The position numbers were made by a program, and so were the translations under genes. A stretch of DNA of 64,000 nucleotides. Origin: Rhizaria sp. SCN 62-66. Taxonomy: Eukaryota; Rhizaria, unplaced. Shown piece by piece: positions 34,001 through 42,332 of the stretch. The DNA is taken from positions 19,780 to 83,779 of the forward strand of contig MEDY01000088.1 in NCBI GenBank assembly GCA_001724265.1, given 5' to 3'. Each line of letters opens with the position of its first letter. Position 1 is the stretch's first letter. The notes below the pieces were generated by a model. The model was not told where the DNA came from and made no database searches. It saw only the letters and a list, made by a program, of their open reading frames with translations.

Positions 34001-37000
34001 TGCTCTGTCTCGTCAACTCCGAGCGTATTCGTCTCTCGGCGCAGATGACGATGATGTTTGAGGTCGAGGACCTCTCCCAGGCCTCGCCCGCCACCGTCTC
34101 CCGTTGCGGCATGGTGTACCTCGAGCCCGTCTACCTGGCGTGGTCCGCGCTCGTCAACTCCTGGGCCGTGACCTTTGCCACCGCGTACCCGTTGCTGCCA
34201 GCCTCGATCGTTCAGTTCGTCACATCGGCCATCCTCACGCACGGCGCCGCGCTGCTGGGCTTCGTCCACGAGCAGTGCACGCAGCGCGTGCCCACCACGG
34301 ACAACCAGCTCATCCGCTCCTGCCTGCACCTCGTCGAGGCTCTCGCCGCCGACATTCTGAAGCCCTATGCCAAGAAGCTCCACTCCTCGGCGTCGATGCA
34401 GCTCGTCGTGGCCGGCACCGACGACGGCGATGACAGCGACACGGAGGGCGAGGACGAGAACAAGGTCGCCGAGGCCGTCGCCGCCGCTGCCGCTGCTGCT
34501 GCTGACAACGAGTTGATGAGCCCGATGCCCGAAGGTATGACCCCGCTGCCCGCCGCGGCGGCGGAGCCCGAGACGCCGCTGCCGGAGCCCAAGAGCACAC
34601 AGCGCCTGCTCGGCCTGGCACTGTACATGGCACTCACCTGGTCTATCGGCGCCAACGTCGACGACGCGCACCGCGCTAAGTTCTCCACGTTCCTGCGCGC
34701 GACCGTGGCGGCGACGCTGGCGCCCGCGGTGCCGATCTCGCTGCAGGCGTACGAGCTCACGATGGACGCCGCCAAGGAGGAGCTGGTGCCCTGGACCTCG
34801 GTCGTGCCGCAATTCGTGTACGACAAGGAGGCGCCCTTCTTCTCCATCTTGGTCCCCACGCCCGAGACGGTGTGCACCGAGACACTGATCAAGGCGCTCA
34901 TCCAGGCGCGTCGCTTCGTCATGCTCTCCGGCGAGACGGGCACGGGCAAGACTGTCTCCGCGCAGAACTTCCTGCGCCACAACGACGACAAGTACGCTTC
35001 CATCTCGATCCAGTTCTCGGCGCGTACGTCGCCCGAGTCGCTGACAGACGCCATGGAGTTTAAGCTCGAGAAGCGCGGTCGCCGCTCTATCCTCGGCGCG
35101 CCGCGCGGCAAGGTCGCCGCCGTGGTCTATTGCGACGACCTCAACATGCCCGCACCCGAGCGCTACGGCGCGCAGCCGCCGCTGGAGCTGCTGCGTCAGA
35201 CGATCGATCAGGGCGGCTACTACGACCTGTCGAAGAAGAAGCCCTTCTTCAAGAACATCCGCGACGTCGTGTACATCGCCACCATGGCGCCCGCGGGCGG
35301 TGGCCGTACCAAGTGCTCGCAGCGCCTGACGCGCCACTTCTCCACCTTCTGGCTCACGGTCATGTCCAACAACTCGCTGCAGACGATCTTCTCCTCCATC
35401 CTCGAGGGCTTCTTCAACTCGGTTGCCGGGCACCTCCGCACCGACCTCTCTAAGGTCGCGTCCTCCATCGTCACGGCCTCCGTCGACCTCTACTCGGCCT
35501 GCCGCCGCAGCCTGCTGCCCACGCCGTCCAAGTCGCACTACACCTTCAACCTGCGCGATCTCTCTAAGGTCGTGCAGGGCATGTGCCAGATCCGCTCGCA
35601 AAACATCACTGACGTTGTCGACCTGCTGCGCCTCTGGGTGCACGAGTCCGCGCGCGTGTTCCGCGACCGTCTCGTCGACGAGGGCGACCGCCGCTGGTTC
35701 GACTCGCAGTGCCGCACGCGCCTCAAGGAGGCCTTCGACATGGACTGGCCCGCCGAGTCCTTCGCCGACGTGCTCTTCGGCGACTTTGCCGCGCCCACGC
35801 TCGAGGCCCCGGCCCCGGCTGCCACTGCGACGGGTGACGCCAACGCGCCCGAGATGATCATGAGCGGCGAGCGCAACTACGAGGAGCTGCGCGACCTGGC
35901 GTCGCTGCAGCAGCAACTGGGCGACCACCTCGCTGAGTACAACCTCATCTTCTCCTCGCAGATGCACCTTGTCTTCTTCAAGGACGCTATCCACCACCTC
36001 GCCCGTGTGTCGCGTATCCTGCGCCAGCCGCGCGGCAACGCGCTGCTTGTCGGCGTCGGTGGCTCTGGCCGCCAGTCGCTGACCAAGCTCGCCGCCTTTA
36101 TCGCCGACTACAAGTGCGTGTCGATCGAGATCTCCAGCGGCTACTCGATCACCGACTGGCGTGACGCGCTTAAGCAGCTGCTCGAGACGGCGGGCGCGGA
36201 CAACCAGCCCGTGGTGTTCCTGCTGTCGGACGCGCAGATCGTGCACGACGCTTTCTTGGAGGACATCAACAACCTGCTCAACACGGGCCAGGTCCCCAAC
36301 CTCTTCGCCAACGACGAGCTTGATGCCATCGTGCTGCGCGTGCGCCAGCAGGCCAAGAAGGCCGGCCGCGGCGAGGCGCGCGAGGCCGTGCTGGAGCAGT
36401 TCAACCACAACGTGCGCGAGAACCTGCACGTCGTGCTTGCCTTCTCTCCCATCGGCGACACGTTCCGCGAGCGTCTGCGTATGTTCCCCTCGCTCGTCAA
36501 CTGCTGCGCCATCGATTGGTACTCCCCGTGGCCGCGCGACGCGCTGCTGGCCGTGGCGCAGGAATACCTGCACTCGCAGACCGTGCCGGAGGGCGCTGAC
36601 GCCGGCGCCGCGCACCACTTCATGGCCGCGCAGACGGCCTCTTCGGGCGCAGGCTCCTCCGCGAGCGACATGATTGCATTGCACAAGAACAAGCTCGCCA
36701 AGGCGGCCGTCGAGATGCACATGTCGGTTAAGGACATCTCCGACCAGTACTACGATGAGCTGCGCCGCATCAACTATGTGACGCCGTCCTCGTTCCTACA
36801 GCTGCTGCACTCGTACACGGCGATGCTGGGCGAGCAGCAGGACGCGCTGTCGACGCGCGCGATGCGGTATCGCAACGGTCTGTCGAAGCTCACGTCGACG
36901 AACCAGCTCGTGGCGCAGCTGCGCCAGGACCTCATCAACCTGCAGCCGATTCTGCAGAAGTCCTCCGAGGAGACCGCCGAGCTGCTGGTGCACCTGGAGC

Positions 37001-40000
37001 GCGAGCAGCAAGAGGCCAACTCGACGCGCCTCGTGTGCCAGCAGGACGCCGAGGAGACGGAGGCGCAGACGCGCGCCGTCGCCGTCATCGCTGACGACTG
37101 CCAGGCCGACCTCGACGAGGCCATGCCCGCAATGAACGCGGCCCTCAAGGCGCTCTCCGTGCTGCAGCGCGACCACATCAACATCATGCGTTCGTTCCCC
37201 CACCCGCCCCAGCTCATCCGCACGCTCATGGAGGCCGTGTGCCTGCTCTTTGGACTGCCCACGGACTGGGACTCGGCCAAGCGCCTGCTGTCGCGCACCA
37301 ACTTCATCGACATGTGCCGTGGCTACAAGAAGGACGACATCAACCCCAAGATCCTGCGCAAGCTGCAGAAGTACATTCAGGACAAGGACTTCACCCCCGA
37401 CAAGATGGAGTCCGTCGCAGAGGCCGCCGTGTCGCTGTGCAAGTGGGTGCTCGCCATCGACGTCTACGCGCGTGTCTACAAGGCTGTCGAGCCCAAGCGT
37501 CTCGCGCTTGAGAAGGCCCGCGGCGCGCTTGACGAGGCCCAAGCCAAGCTGCACGGCAAGCAGACCGAGCTGCGTGTCGTTGAGGCGCGTGTCGCCGGTC
37601 TGCAGCAGCGCTTCAAGTCGAAGCAGGCCGAGCGCGACGAGATCGACGCCTCGATGACGCGCACAAAGATCCAGCTTGGCCGCGCCGAACAGCTCGTCGC
37701 TGGCCTCGGCTCCGAAGGCACGCGCTGGGAGCAGCAGGCGCAGATCCTCGCCTCCGACATGCAGAACCTCGTCGGCGACATGCTCGTCTCTGCCGGCTTC
37801 GTCGCATACCTCGGCCCTTTCACGGCTGAGTACCGCGCGCGCCTCGTCGCGCAGTGGGTTCGCCTGTGTCTCACGCACAACATCCCCGTCGCTGACGGTC
37901 CTCTGGGCTCTGCCACGGGCTTCTCGCTCGCGCGCTCGCTCGGCGACCCGCTGCTGACGCGCCAGTGGAATATCCAGGGCCTGCCCGCGGACCAGTACTC
38001 GACCGAGAACGGCATCCTGGCCGTGCGCGGCACGGGCGGCGGTCTGGGTGGCACGGCGCGCACGTCACAGTCGCAGGCTCAGTCGCGCAACCAACGTTGG
38101 CCGTTGATGATCGACCCCCAAGACCAGGCAAACCGGTGGATCAAGAACATGGCGCGCCGCGATAACCTGCAGGTGATCCAGATTGCGCCCGGCGACGCGG
38201 GCACTGGCGCGGGTAACTGGCGCCACGTGCTCGAGAACGCCATCCGCTTCGGTCAGCCCGTGCTGCTGGAGAACGTGAGCGAGCGCATCGAACCGTCGAT
38301 CGAGCCTGTGCTGGCGAAGCAGCTCTTCCGTAAGGGTGGACAGTGGCTCATCCGCCTCGGTGACCAGGACGTGCCGTACTCGCAGCACTTCAAGCTCTTT
38401 ATCACCACCAAGCTGCCCAACCCGCACTACGTGCCCGACATCTTCGTCAAGGTCTCCGTGATCAACTTCGCCGTCACGCGCAAGGGCCTCGAAGATCAGC
38501 TGCTGGCAACTGTGTGCTCGCTGGAGCGTGCGGACCTGGAGCACCAGGTCGACACATTGCTGGTGCAGATCTCGGAGGACAAGCGCGAGCTGTCAGACAT
38601 CGAGAACCGCATCCTGCACCTGCTGCACGAGACGGCGGGCAACATCCTTGACGACGAGGAGCTGCTGCAGACGCTCTCGGCGTCGCGTTCCACCGCCGCC
38701 GCCATCGGCTCGCGCATGGAGCAGTCCGAGAAGACTGTCGCGTCGATCGAGACAGTGCGTGAGGGCTACCGTCCCGTCGCTACGCACGGCTCGCTGCTCT
38801 TCTTCGCCATGGCCGACCTTGCGCTGGCCGACGGCATGTACCAGAACTCGCTGCTTTACTTCACGCAGCTCTATACGCACGTCATTAAGGCGTGTGTCAA
38901 GTCCGACGCCGACTCGCTCGCCATGCGCGTGCGCTCGCTCATCGCCGACCTCACGGCCTTTGTGTACACCTCGGTCGTCCGCGGCATCTTCGTCAAGGAC
39001 CGCCTCTTCTTTGCCCTGCTCATCGCCGTGCACGTCGCGCGCCAGGCCGGCGAGATCACGCCCTACGAGTTTGACTTTTTCGTCCGCGGCCAGACCCCCG
39101 CACCCGCCGGCGGTGCCGCCAGCGCCGACGCCAAGGCCAAGGCCGCGACCGACAGCGCGCTGCCCGACGACTCCCCTGCGGGCTGGCTTGAGCAGCGTCT
39201 CTGGCGCATGTTGCGCTCCGGCGCCACGGCCCCCGCGGCCGCGCCGGGCGCCGAGTCCCCGCTGCCGTACCTCACGGCCATCGCAGGCGAGATCATGGCC
39301 GAGACCGCGGGTGGCGGCGGTGGCGCGTGGATGCGTTGGATCACCAACCTCGACGACGCCGACGCTGACGCCGCCGCGTCTCCCGAAGACGCCACGGCCG
39401 CCGGCGCCGCGCTGCCCAACGACTGGGCGCAGCGCCTGACGCCGTTCCAGCGTCTTACGGTGGTGCGCGTGCTGCGCCCCGAACGCCTGCTCACCGCGGC
39501 GCGCTCCTTCGTGGCGCAGCGCCTCGGCGCGTCCTTCATTGGCGCGACGCCCTTCGACCTGCAGGCCGTGTTCGCGCAGTCGGCGCCCGTGACGCCGATC
39601 GTGTTCATCCTCTCGCCTGGTGCGGACCCGCTGCCGTACATTCTGTCTCTGGCGGAACAGCGCGGTGTGGACCTGTCGAGCCGCGTCAAGGTGCTGTCCA
39701 TGGGCAAGGGTCAAGGCGAGATCGCGCAGGAGCTCATCGACGTGGCGCGCCGCGAGGGCCACTGGGTCGTGCTGCAGAACTGCCACCTGGCGGCGTCGTG
39801 GATGGCGTCGCTGGAGCAGGCCATCGAGAAGACGCGCCACGAGACCGATGTGCACGACTCGTTCCGTCTCTGGCTCACCACAATGCCCACCAAGACCTTC
39901 TCCGTCGCCGTGCTGCACAACTCGCTTAAGGTCACCACCGAGGCGCCCCGCGGCGTCAACAACAACATCGCGCAGACGTTCGTCGACATGTCCGAGGACC

Positions 40001-41670
40001 GCTACGCCGCAACGGCCGTGCCCGCGCGCCAGCTCACGGCGTATCGCACGCTGCTCTTCTCGCTGGCCGCCTTCCACGCCGTGCTGCTGGAGCGCCGCAA
40101 GTTCGGCCCGCTGGGCTTCAACATCGCGTACGAGTGGATGGCGTCGGACCTCACGTCCTCCCAGCGCCAGCTCGCGGCCTGGCTCACCGAGTCGGCCGCC
40201 ACGGCCTCGGGTGACGACGCCAGCGCCGCCACCCCGCTGGTGCCGTGGGAGATGCTCACGGCGATCTTCGGCGAGATCAACTACGGCGGCCGCGTCACCG
40301 ACGACAAGGACATTCGCTGCGTCGCTGCGCTGCTGTCGACCTTTATGGCGCCTGAGCAGACTTCGGCCACCGCGGGTGGCTTCCCGCTCGTGCCCTCGGG
40401 CGCGCTGGCGACGCCGCCGCCGGCCGTGCTTGAGTCGCTGTCGTCGCTGCGCGCCTACTGCGCGTCGCTGCCTGAGGACACGCCCGACCTCTTCGGACTC
40501 CACTCCAACGCGGCCATCTCGCTCCAGCTTAACGACTCCTCTGCGCTGCTCTCGCGCCTCCTCTCCGTGCAGTCGGGCGGCGCGCTGGGCGATGACGCCG
40601 AGGGCGGCGCCTCAGCTTCTGGCGGCAGCGGAGGCTCGAGCGTCACCAGCACGGCCTCTGACTCGCTGGTGCTGGCGCTCGCCGCTGACATCCAGCAGCG
40701 TCTGCCAGCCAACATCGACAAGTCCAAGGCTGCCGCGGGCACCTTCGCGGGTGTCGCCGGCCTGCCCGCGCGCTCCGAGAGCGGCGAGGCTGCTCAAGAC
40801 ACGATCTCGCCCGTCGAGAGCGAGGTGGCCGAGCTCGGCAACCCGCTGGGCGTGTTCCTGAGCCAGGAAGTCGACCGCGTGAACAAGCTTCTTAACACCA
40901 TCCGCGGCTCGCTGGCGTCGCTGCAGAACTCGATCAAGGGTCTTGAAGTCATGTCGGCCTCACTCGAGGGCGTGTACGCGGCGCTGCTGTTCAACCGCGT
41001 CCCCGCGACGTGGGCGCGCGCGGCGTACCCATCGCTCAAGCCGCTCGCGGCCTGGGTCGAGGACCTAATCACGCGCGTCGCCACCTACGACGCCTGGCTG
41101 CGCAACGGACTCCCCGCGGCCTACTGGCCCTCGGGCTTCTTCTTCCCCCAGGGCTTCCTCACGGCCGCGCTTCAGACGTACGCGCGCGCCAACCGCGTGC
41201 CGATCGACGCGCTGGGCTTCACGGCCACCGTGCTGCCGTACGCGACCGCGGACGAGTACGCGGCCGCTGTGGCGCGCGGCGAGGAGAACACCAGCACATC
41301 ACCGTGCCGCGACCCGCGCCTGGGCGTCGTCGTCCATGGCTTCTACCTGCAGGGCGCGCGCTGGGACGCGCAGCCCGGCGTGGGCGGCTGTCTCGAGGAG
41401 GCGATGCCGCGCCAGCTCTTCGCTGAGATGCCGCTCGTCTGGCTCCAACCCACGGAGCTGGGCGCAACCGGACTGCCGACCAACGACGAGCGCGGCCGCG
41501 TCATGTACCCCTGCCCGGTCTACAAGACCATCACGCGTGCCGGCCAGCTTTCCACCACGGGCCACTCGACCAACTTCGTCGTCACACTCGCGCTGCCCTC
41601 CAAGGATGGACTTAGCGTCGACCACTGGGTCCGCCGCGGCACTGCCATCGTCATGCAGCTCGTCGACTAA
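28039..41670 (+). CDS. Axonemal inner-arm dynein heavy chain (single-headed type, DNAH1-like)
   Basis: 4,543 residues in one exon, UAA stop, no UAG. This is the motor subunit of ciliary/flagellar inner dynein arms. The N-terminal tail has Ala runs (residues ~185-235). Six-AAA ring: AAA1 P-loop GPAGTGKT (1597-1604), AAA2 GSSFTGKT (1878-1885), AAA3 GETGTGKT (2298-2305) and AAA4 GVGGSGRQ (2672-2679). The coiled-coil stalk and microtubule-binding domain lie around residues 2930-3250, followed by AAA5, AAA6 and the C-terminal domain. The ending PCPVYKTITRAGQLSTTGHS fits axonemal single-headed chains and most resembles DNAH1 from memory; DNAH3/6/7/12 are alternatives. Extra Ala/Ser/Pro-rich linkers (e.g. 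between AAA2 and AAA3, and near 3680-3800) lengthen it. All four P-loops look intact. Confidence 0.95.
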   Translation: MSASGPGSGRSFGGAPAGAHPQQTVYTHGPFGEPLNPLKDLNPSEIFGAHADGSSGLSGAAHTAPPRASRTMGLHVPQRTAMHQPAPPGQPGFFASGMSMTTSSSTAPASKRHSASAAAAAGSMRARDGAAPQAPPATGISASIEPFLAKQVRAAVAARSVSTQLHLPLLRDYVDSSASSSAAGPAAAAAAAAAAAAAAAGNGEDADAAASAAAAAAAAAAAAAGPNGTGVVATTAANVQVTLQTGEDAIKFFVQHGAGNPLKFVYCNRADAQPEARRVAISGLQDDAQRTTAETKIIGSGMTREQARAAAIAKLAAVTSTLSYRPYDLTIVSRKQANTEFFTVSGTGVVHVLPDAPTEFMPLTDWMHQASSFNVLRSSRFFQHFLSSKTFRLWRANVRYRLFCKQRQMLQRNLFLARPSFCSSLLQVNRIVYEMQQVPLLRHRQAIFSDAEYNEQQLQERTQAAKTLEQKVAQLESEVERVCKGARDRAKQYDQGITSDDLATSKFAQYLLKDGSRGKSMVAIKKERADRIRKLKHAALEADMLGEFVRLVDYMQVEGLVHSAITAVARLLGILHEPGRAKRPMFQTSVAFGDAALVFSPTVGDFAKLLRDAAEGAVHTVATADRVLLLPRLKPFVSSLVSEYPHVGHMVSADPIFAACLHAIESKVLADFKAVSDNIQVLERYRPVFEFGKSWPQSPYCYRGPQGQLADVAPETMEADMKQQVDWAATIGNIKNSYEGGVFQAETKNLKGRLLPISEGALVGMKEYLLLRFRVKSSELKDMLRERIRLLKEDPPELALFAKHVHTFNTLVGEARELLLRARQVEFMFHLLERYGVDVTIDSVQYEEGQAIVQDFSAQLGLAEQRIEERMGLMKGQVYQRIAKLTGELSAQRMRLMEGEFVNDKAKPDDVLQDLVAVDEAIGAIEAEIKRTEDFQVLFKMDPYRFDDHLKDCRRTFELKERFWTLYRDWLRKTSEWNKIDFLSLNVDKMAIDVRDMYTSSHELTRQVRDKQGREIAVTVRLKRMIQEYKLIMPLVLELGNPAMRPQHWRTLFTQMGQTWTSEKDIALKKLRALNIFSYKTLINEVCESAVGEYSLEQGLAKIEAAWSKTNFVLVPYQKQKDDLVWILGDVEEVSVLLEEHQMVLQSMLGSQYIKAVQAQVEDWERKLATLADVLEEWLTCQRGWMYMEPIFSAVDIQRQLPTEAKIFSEVDRFWRELMRRCSKSPNVLASATANNILPLLIKNNADLDRIQKQLEEYLETKRAAFPRFYFLANEELLQILAQAREPQAVQPHLNKCFENIQRLSFTNTANSVEVTGMVSSENEEVAFPQHIFTVGSTEAWLNDVEATMRRTVRLNIKRALVAYPTTRQGAIERGQWLRQFPSQAILTADQVMWTQNVTAALSAMEKGANPGALADFFDFSKAQIAAMVALIRGDLTPLERQMMSNLIIIDVHARDVVENLLNAKCSKLGAFDWIKQLRYYWLADKDRWIANGSPAPYASSAAGVAGAAGAAAAARARGAAGKAGSANAGGKVAVSTDDGEVADWEQCVVRQTTGEFAYRYEYLGNATRLVITALTDRCYLTLTGALAMHNGGSPQGPAGTGKTETVKDLGKAMANQVVVFNCSDALEIGTMSRFFSGLAQAGAWACFDEFNRIDIEVLSVIAQQILTIQTAIIAHRNPFEFQGRLIPLDPSFGVFITMNPGYAGRSELPDNLKALFRPVAMMVPDYAMIAQIILFSEGFENAPSLSKKMVQLYKLASEQLSQQDHYDFGMRAVKSVLVMAGALKRRSDDVPEDVVLIRAMRDSNIPKFLAQDIPLFQGIISDLFPGVAVPEVPMTHLERAVHDSLTDAGLQPLPSLINKIIQLHETVVVRTGVMVVGSSFTGKTTCSKVLARALGRLYKSNPAAAAADAFVREVETYTLNPKAVTMGQLYGQVNSVSNEWTDGLVSDLVRTLAAETHTPSRKWVLFDGPVDALWIENMNTVLDDNKMLCLVNSERIRLSAQMTMMFEVEDLSQASPATVSRCGMVYLEPVYLAWSALVNSWAVTFATAYPLLPASIVQFVTSAILTHGAALLGFVHEQCTQRVPTTDNQLIRSCLHLVEALAADILKPYAKKLHSSASMQLVVAGTDDGDDSDTEGEDENKVAEAVAAAAAAAADNELMSPMPEGMTPLPAAAAEPETPLPEPKSTQRLLGLALYMALTWSIGANVDDAHRAKFSTFLRATVAATLAPAVPISLQAYELTMDAAKEELVPWTSVVPQFVYDKEAPFFSILVPTPETVCTETLIKALIQARRFVMLSGETGTGKTVSAQNFLRHNDDKYASISIQFSARTSPESLTDAMEFKLEKRGRRSILGAPRGKVAAVVYCDDLNMPAPERYGAQPPLELLRQTIDQGGYYDLSKKKPFFKNIRDVVYIATMAPAGGGRTKCSQRLTRHFSTFWLTVMSNNSLQTIFSSILEGFFNSVAGHLRTDLSKVASSIVTASVDLYSACRRSLLPTPSKSHYTFNLRDLSKVVQGMCQIRSQNITDVVDLLRLWVHESARVFRDRLVDEGDRRWFDSQCRTRLKEAFDMDWPAESFADVLFGDFAAPTLEAPAPAATATGDANAPEMIMSGERNYEELRDLASLQQQLGDHLAEYNLIFSSQMHLVFFKDAIHHLARVSRILRQPRGNALLVGVGGSGRQSLTKLAAFIADYKCVSIEISSGYSITDWRDALKQLLETAGADNQPVVFLLSDAQIVHDAFLEDINNLLNTGQVPNLFANDELDAIVLRVRQQAKKAGRGEAREAVLEQFNHNVRENLHVVLAFSPIGDTFRERLRMFPSLVNCCAIDWYSPWPRDALLAVAQEYLHSQTVPEGADAGAAHHFMAAQTASSGAGSSASDMIALHKNKLAKAAVEMHMSVKDISDQYYDELRRINYVTPSSFLQLLHSYTAMLGEQQDALSTRAMRYRNGLSKLTSTNQLVAQLRQDLINLQPILQKSSEETAELLVHLEREQQEANSTRLVCQQDAEETEAQTRAVAVIADDCQADLDEAMPAMNAALKALSVLQRDHINIMRSFPHPPQLIRTLMEAVCLLFGLPTDWDSAKRLLSRTNFIDMCRGYKKDDINPKILRKLQKYIQDKDFTPDKMESVAEAAVSLCKWVLAIDVYARVYKAVEPKRLALEKARGALDEAQAKLHGKQTELRVVEARVAGLQQRFKSKQAERDEIDASMTRTKIQLGRAEQLVAGLGSEGTRWEQQAQILASDMQNLVGDMLVSAGFVAYLGPFTAEYRARLVAQWVRLCLTHNIPVADGPLGSATGFSLARSLGDPLLTRQWNIQGLPADQYSTENGILAVRGTGGGLGGTARTSQSQAQSRNQRWPLMIDPQDQANRWIKNMARRDNLQVIQIAPGDAGTGAGNWRHVLENAIRFGQPVLLENVSERIEPSIEPVLAKQLFRKGGQWLIRLGDQDVPYSQHFKLFITTKLPNPHYVPDIFVKVSVINFAVTRKGLEDQLLATVCSLERADLEHQVDTLLVQISEDKRELSDIENRILHLLHETAGNILDDEELLQTLSASRSTAAAIGSRMEQSEKTVASIETVREGYRPVATHGSLLFFAMADLALADGMYQNSLLYFTQLYTHVIKACVKSDADSLAMRVRSLIADLTAFVYTSVVRGIFVKDRLFFALLIAVHVARQAGEITPYEFDFFVRGQTPAPAGGAASADAKAKAATDSALPDDSPAGWLEQRLWRMLRSGATAPAAAPGAESPLPYLTAIAGEIMAETAGGGGGAWMRWITNLDDADADAAASPEDATAAGAALPNDWAQRLTPFQRLTVVRVLRPERLLTAARSFVAQRLGASFIGATPFDLQAVFAQSAPVTPIVFILSPGADPLPYILSLAEQRGVDLSSRVKVLSMGKGQGEIAQELIDVARREGHWVVLQNCHLAASWMASLEQAIEKTRHETDVHDSFRLWLTTMPTKTFSVAVLHNSLKVTTEAPRGVNNNIAQTFVDMSEDRYAATAVPARQLTAYRTLLFSLAAFHAVLLERRKFGPLGFNIAYEWMASDLTSSQRQLAAWLTESAATASGDDASAATPLVPWEMLTAIFGEINYGGRVTDDKDIRCVAALLSTFMAPEQTSATAGGFPLVPSGALATPPPAVLESLSSLRAYCASLPEDTPDLFGLHSNAAISLQLNDSSALLSRLLSVQSGGALGDDAEGGASASGGSGGSSVTSTASDSLVLALAADIQQRLPANIDKSKAAAGTFAGVAGLPARSESGEAAQDTISPVESEVAELGNPLGVFLSQEVDRVNKLLNTIRGSLASLQNSIKGLEVMSASLEGVYAALLFNRVPATWARAAYPSLKPLAAWVEDLITRVATYDAWLRNGLPAAYWPSGFFFPQGFLTAALQTYARANRVPIDALGFTATVLPYATADEYAAAVARGEENTSTSPCRDPRLGVVVHGFYLQGARWDAQPGVGGCLEEAMPRQLFAEMPLVWLQPTELGATGLPTNDERGRVMYPCPVYKTITRAGQLSTTGHSTNFVVTLALPSKDGLSVDHWVRRGTAIVMQLVD

Positions 41671-42332
41671 GCTCGACAGCTTCGTTTTATTTCGCAAATT
41701 TATGTAGGTATTATGACACTTATTATGAATCAGTTTAATCTTTCTTCAAAATAACCAAAGTTAATACAAAGTTTCTTTATTCATTCTACTCCACGGCCAC
41801 TTGATTTGCTCCTTTGCAATGCCATTTTGATCATTTTCTGGTGTGACTGGTGATCTCTTACCTACCAACGCTTCTGGTGGTATACTGGGGGGTGGAAGGT
41901 GTTGCCTCGAAACATGCTTCTTGCAAGAGCTCAGAACGACCGTAAATAGCAAAGTCCATTCGTGCCAAGGATTACCAATCCATATTAGGCATTTCTTTTC
42001 TTTTTATGCAACATATCTGTTCTATTGGGTCTGCTACCTATCAACTTCTCCTGGCCGTCCCAAGCTGGTCGGGGTTTACCAGCTCAATGGTTTCTCTGGC
42101 ATTATTTTAATAACCCCATCACTCTAATGACACATGCGCTCTATTATCGGGGGAATGCGGTTTCGATATATTGAATGTCCCTCCAGATGCCCTTAAGCAT
42201 CTTCTTTCACTGAGCTTCTGACATTTTTCTGATCTTCATAACGCTTCTTCATGTCTCTCGTTTGTTCTCTTGCTTTCTACCCCTCAGCACAGACTTCATT
42301 TATTTGCAGACACAACGCGTGTGACTGCACCG
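41671..42332. other. Intergenic spacer with one hairpin
   Basis: AT-rich DNA downstream of dynein and upstream of the folate enzyme. A perfect 7-bp hairpin, AGCTGGT/ACCAGCT with an 8-nt loop, lies at 42063-42084. A CAG-ending pyrimidine tract just before 42310 could be a leader splice acceptor. Confidence 0.4.

Noticed and set aside
41843-42127. 94-codon plus ORF between dynein and the folate enzyme
   Set aside because: AT-rich, no domain, no codon bias like real genes here.
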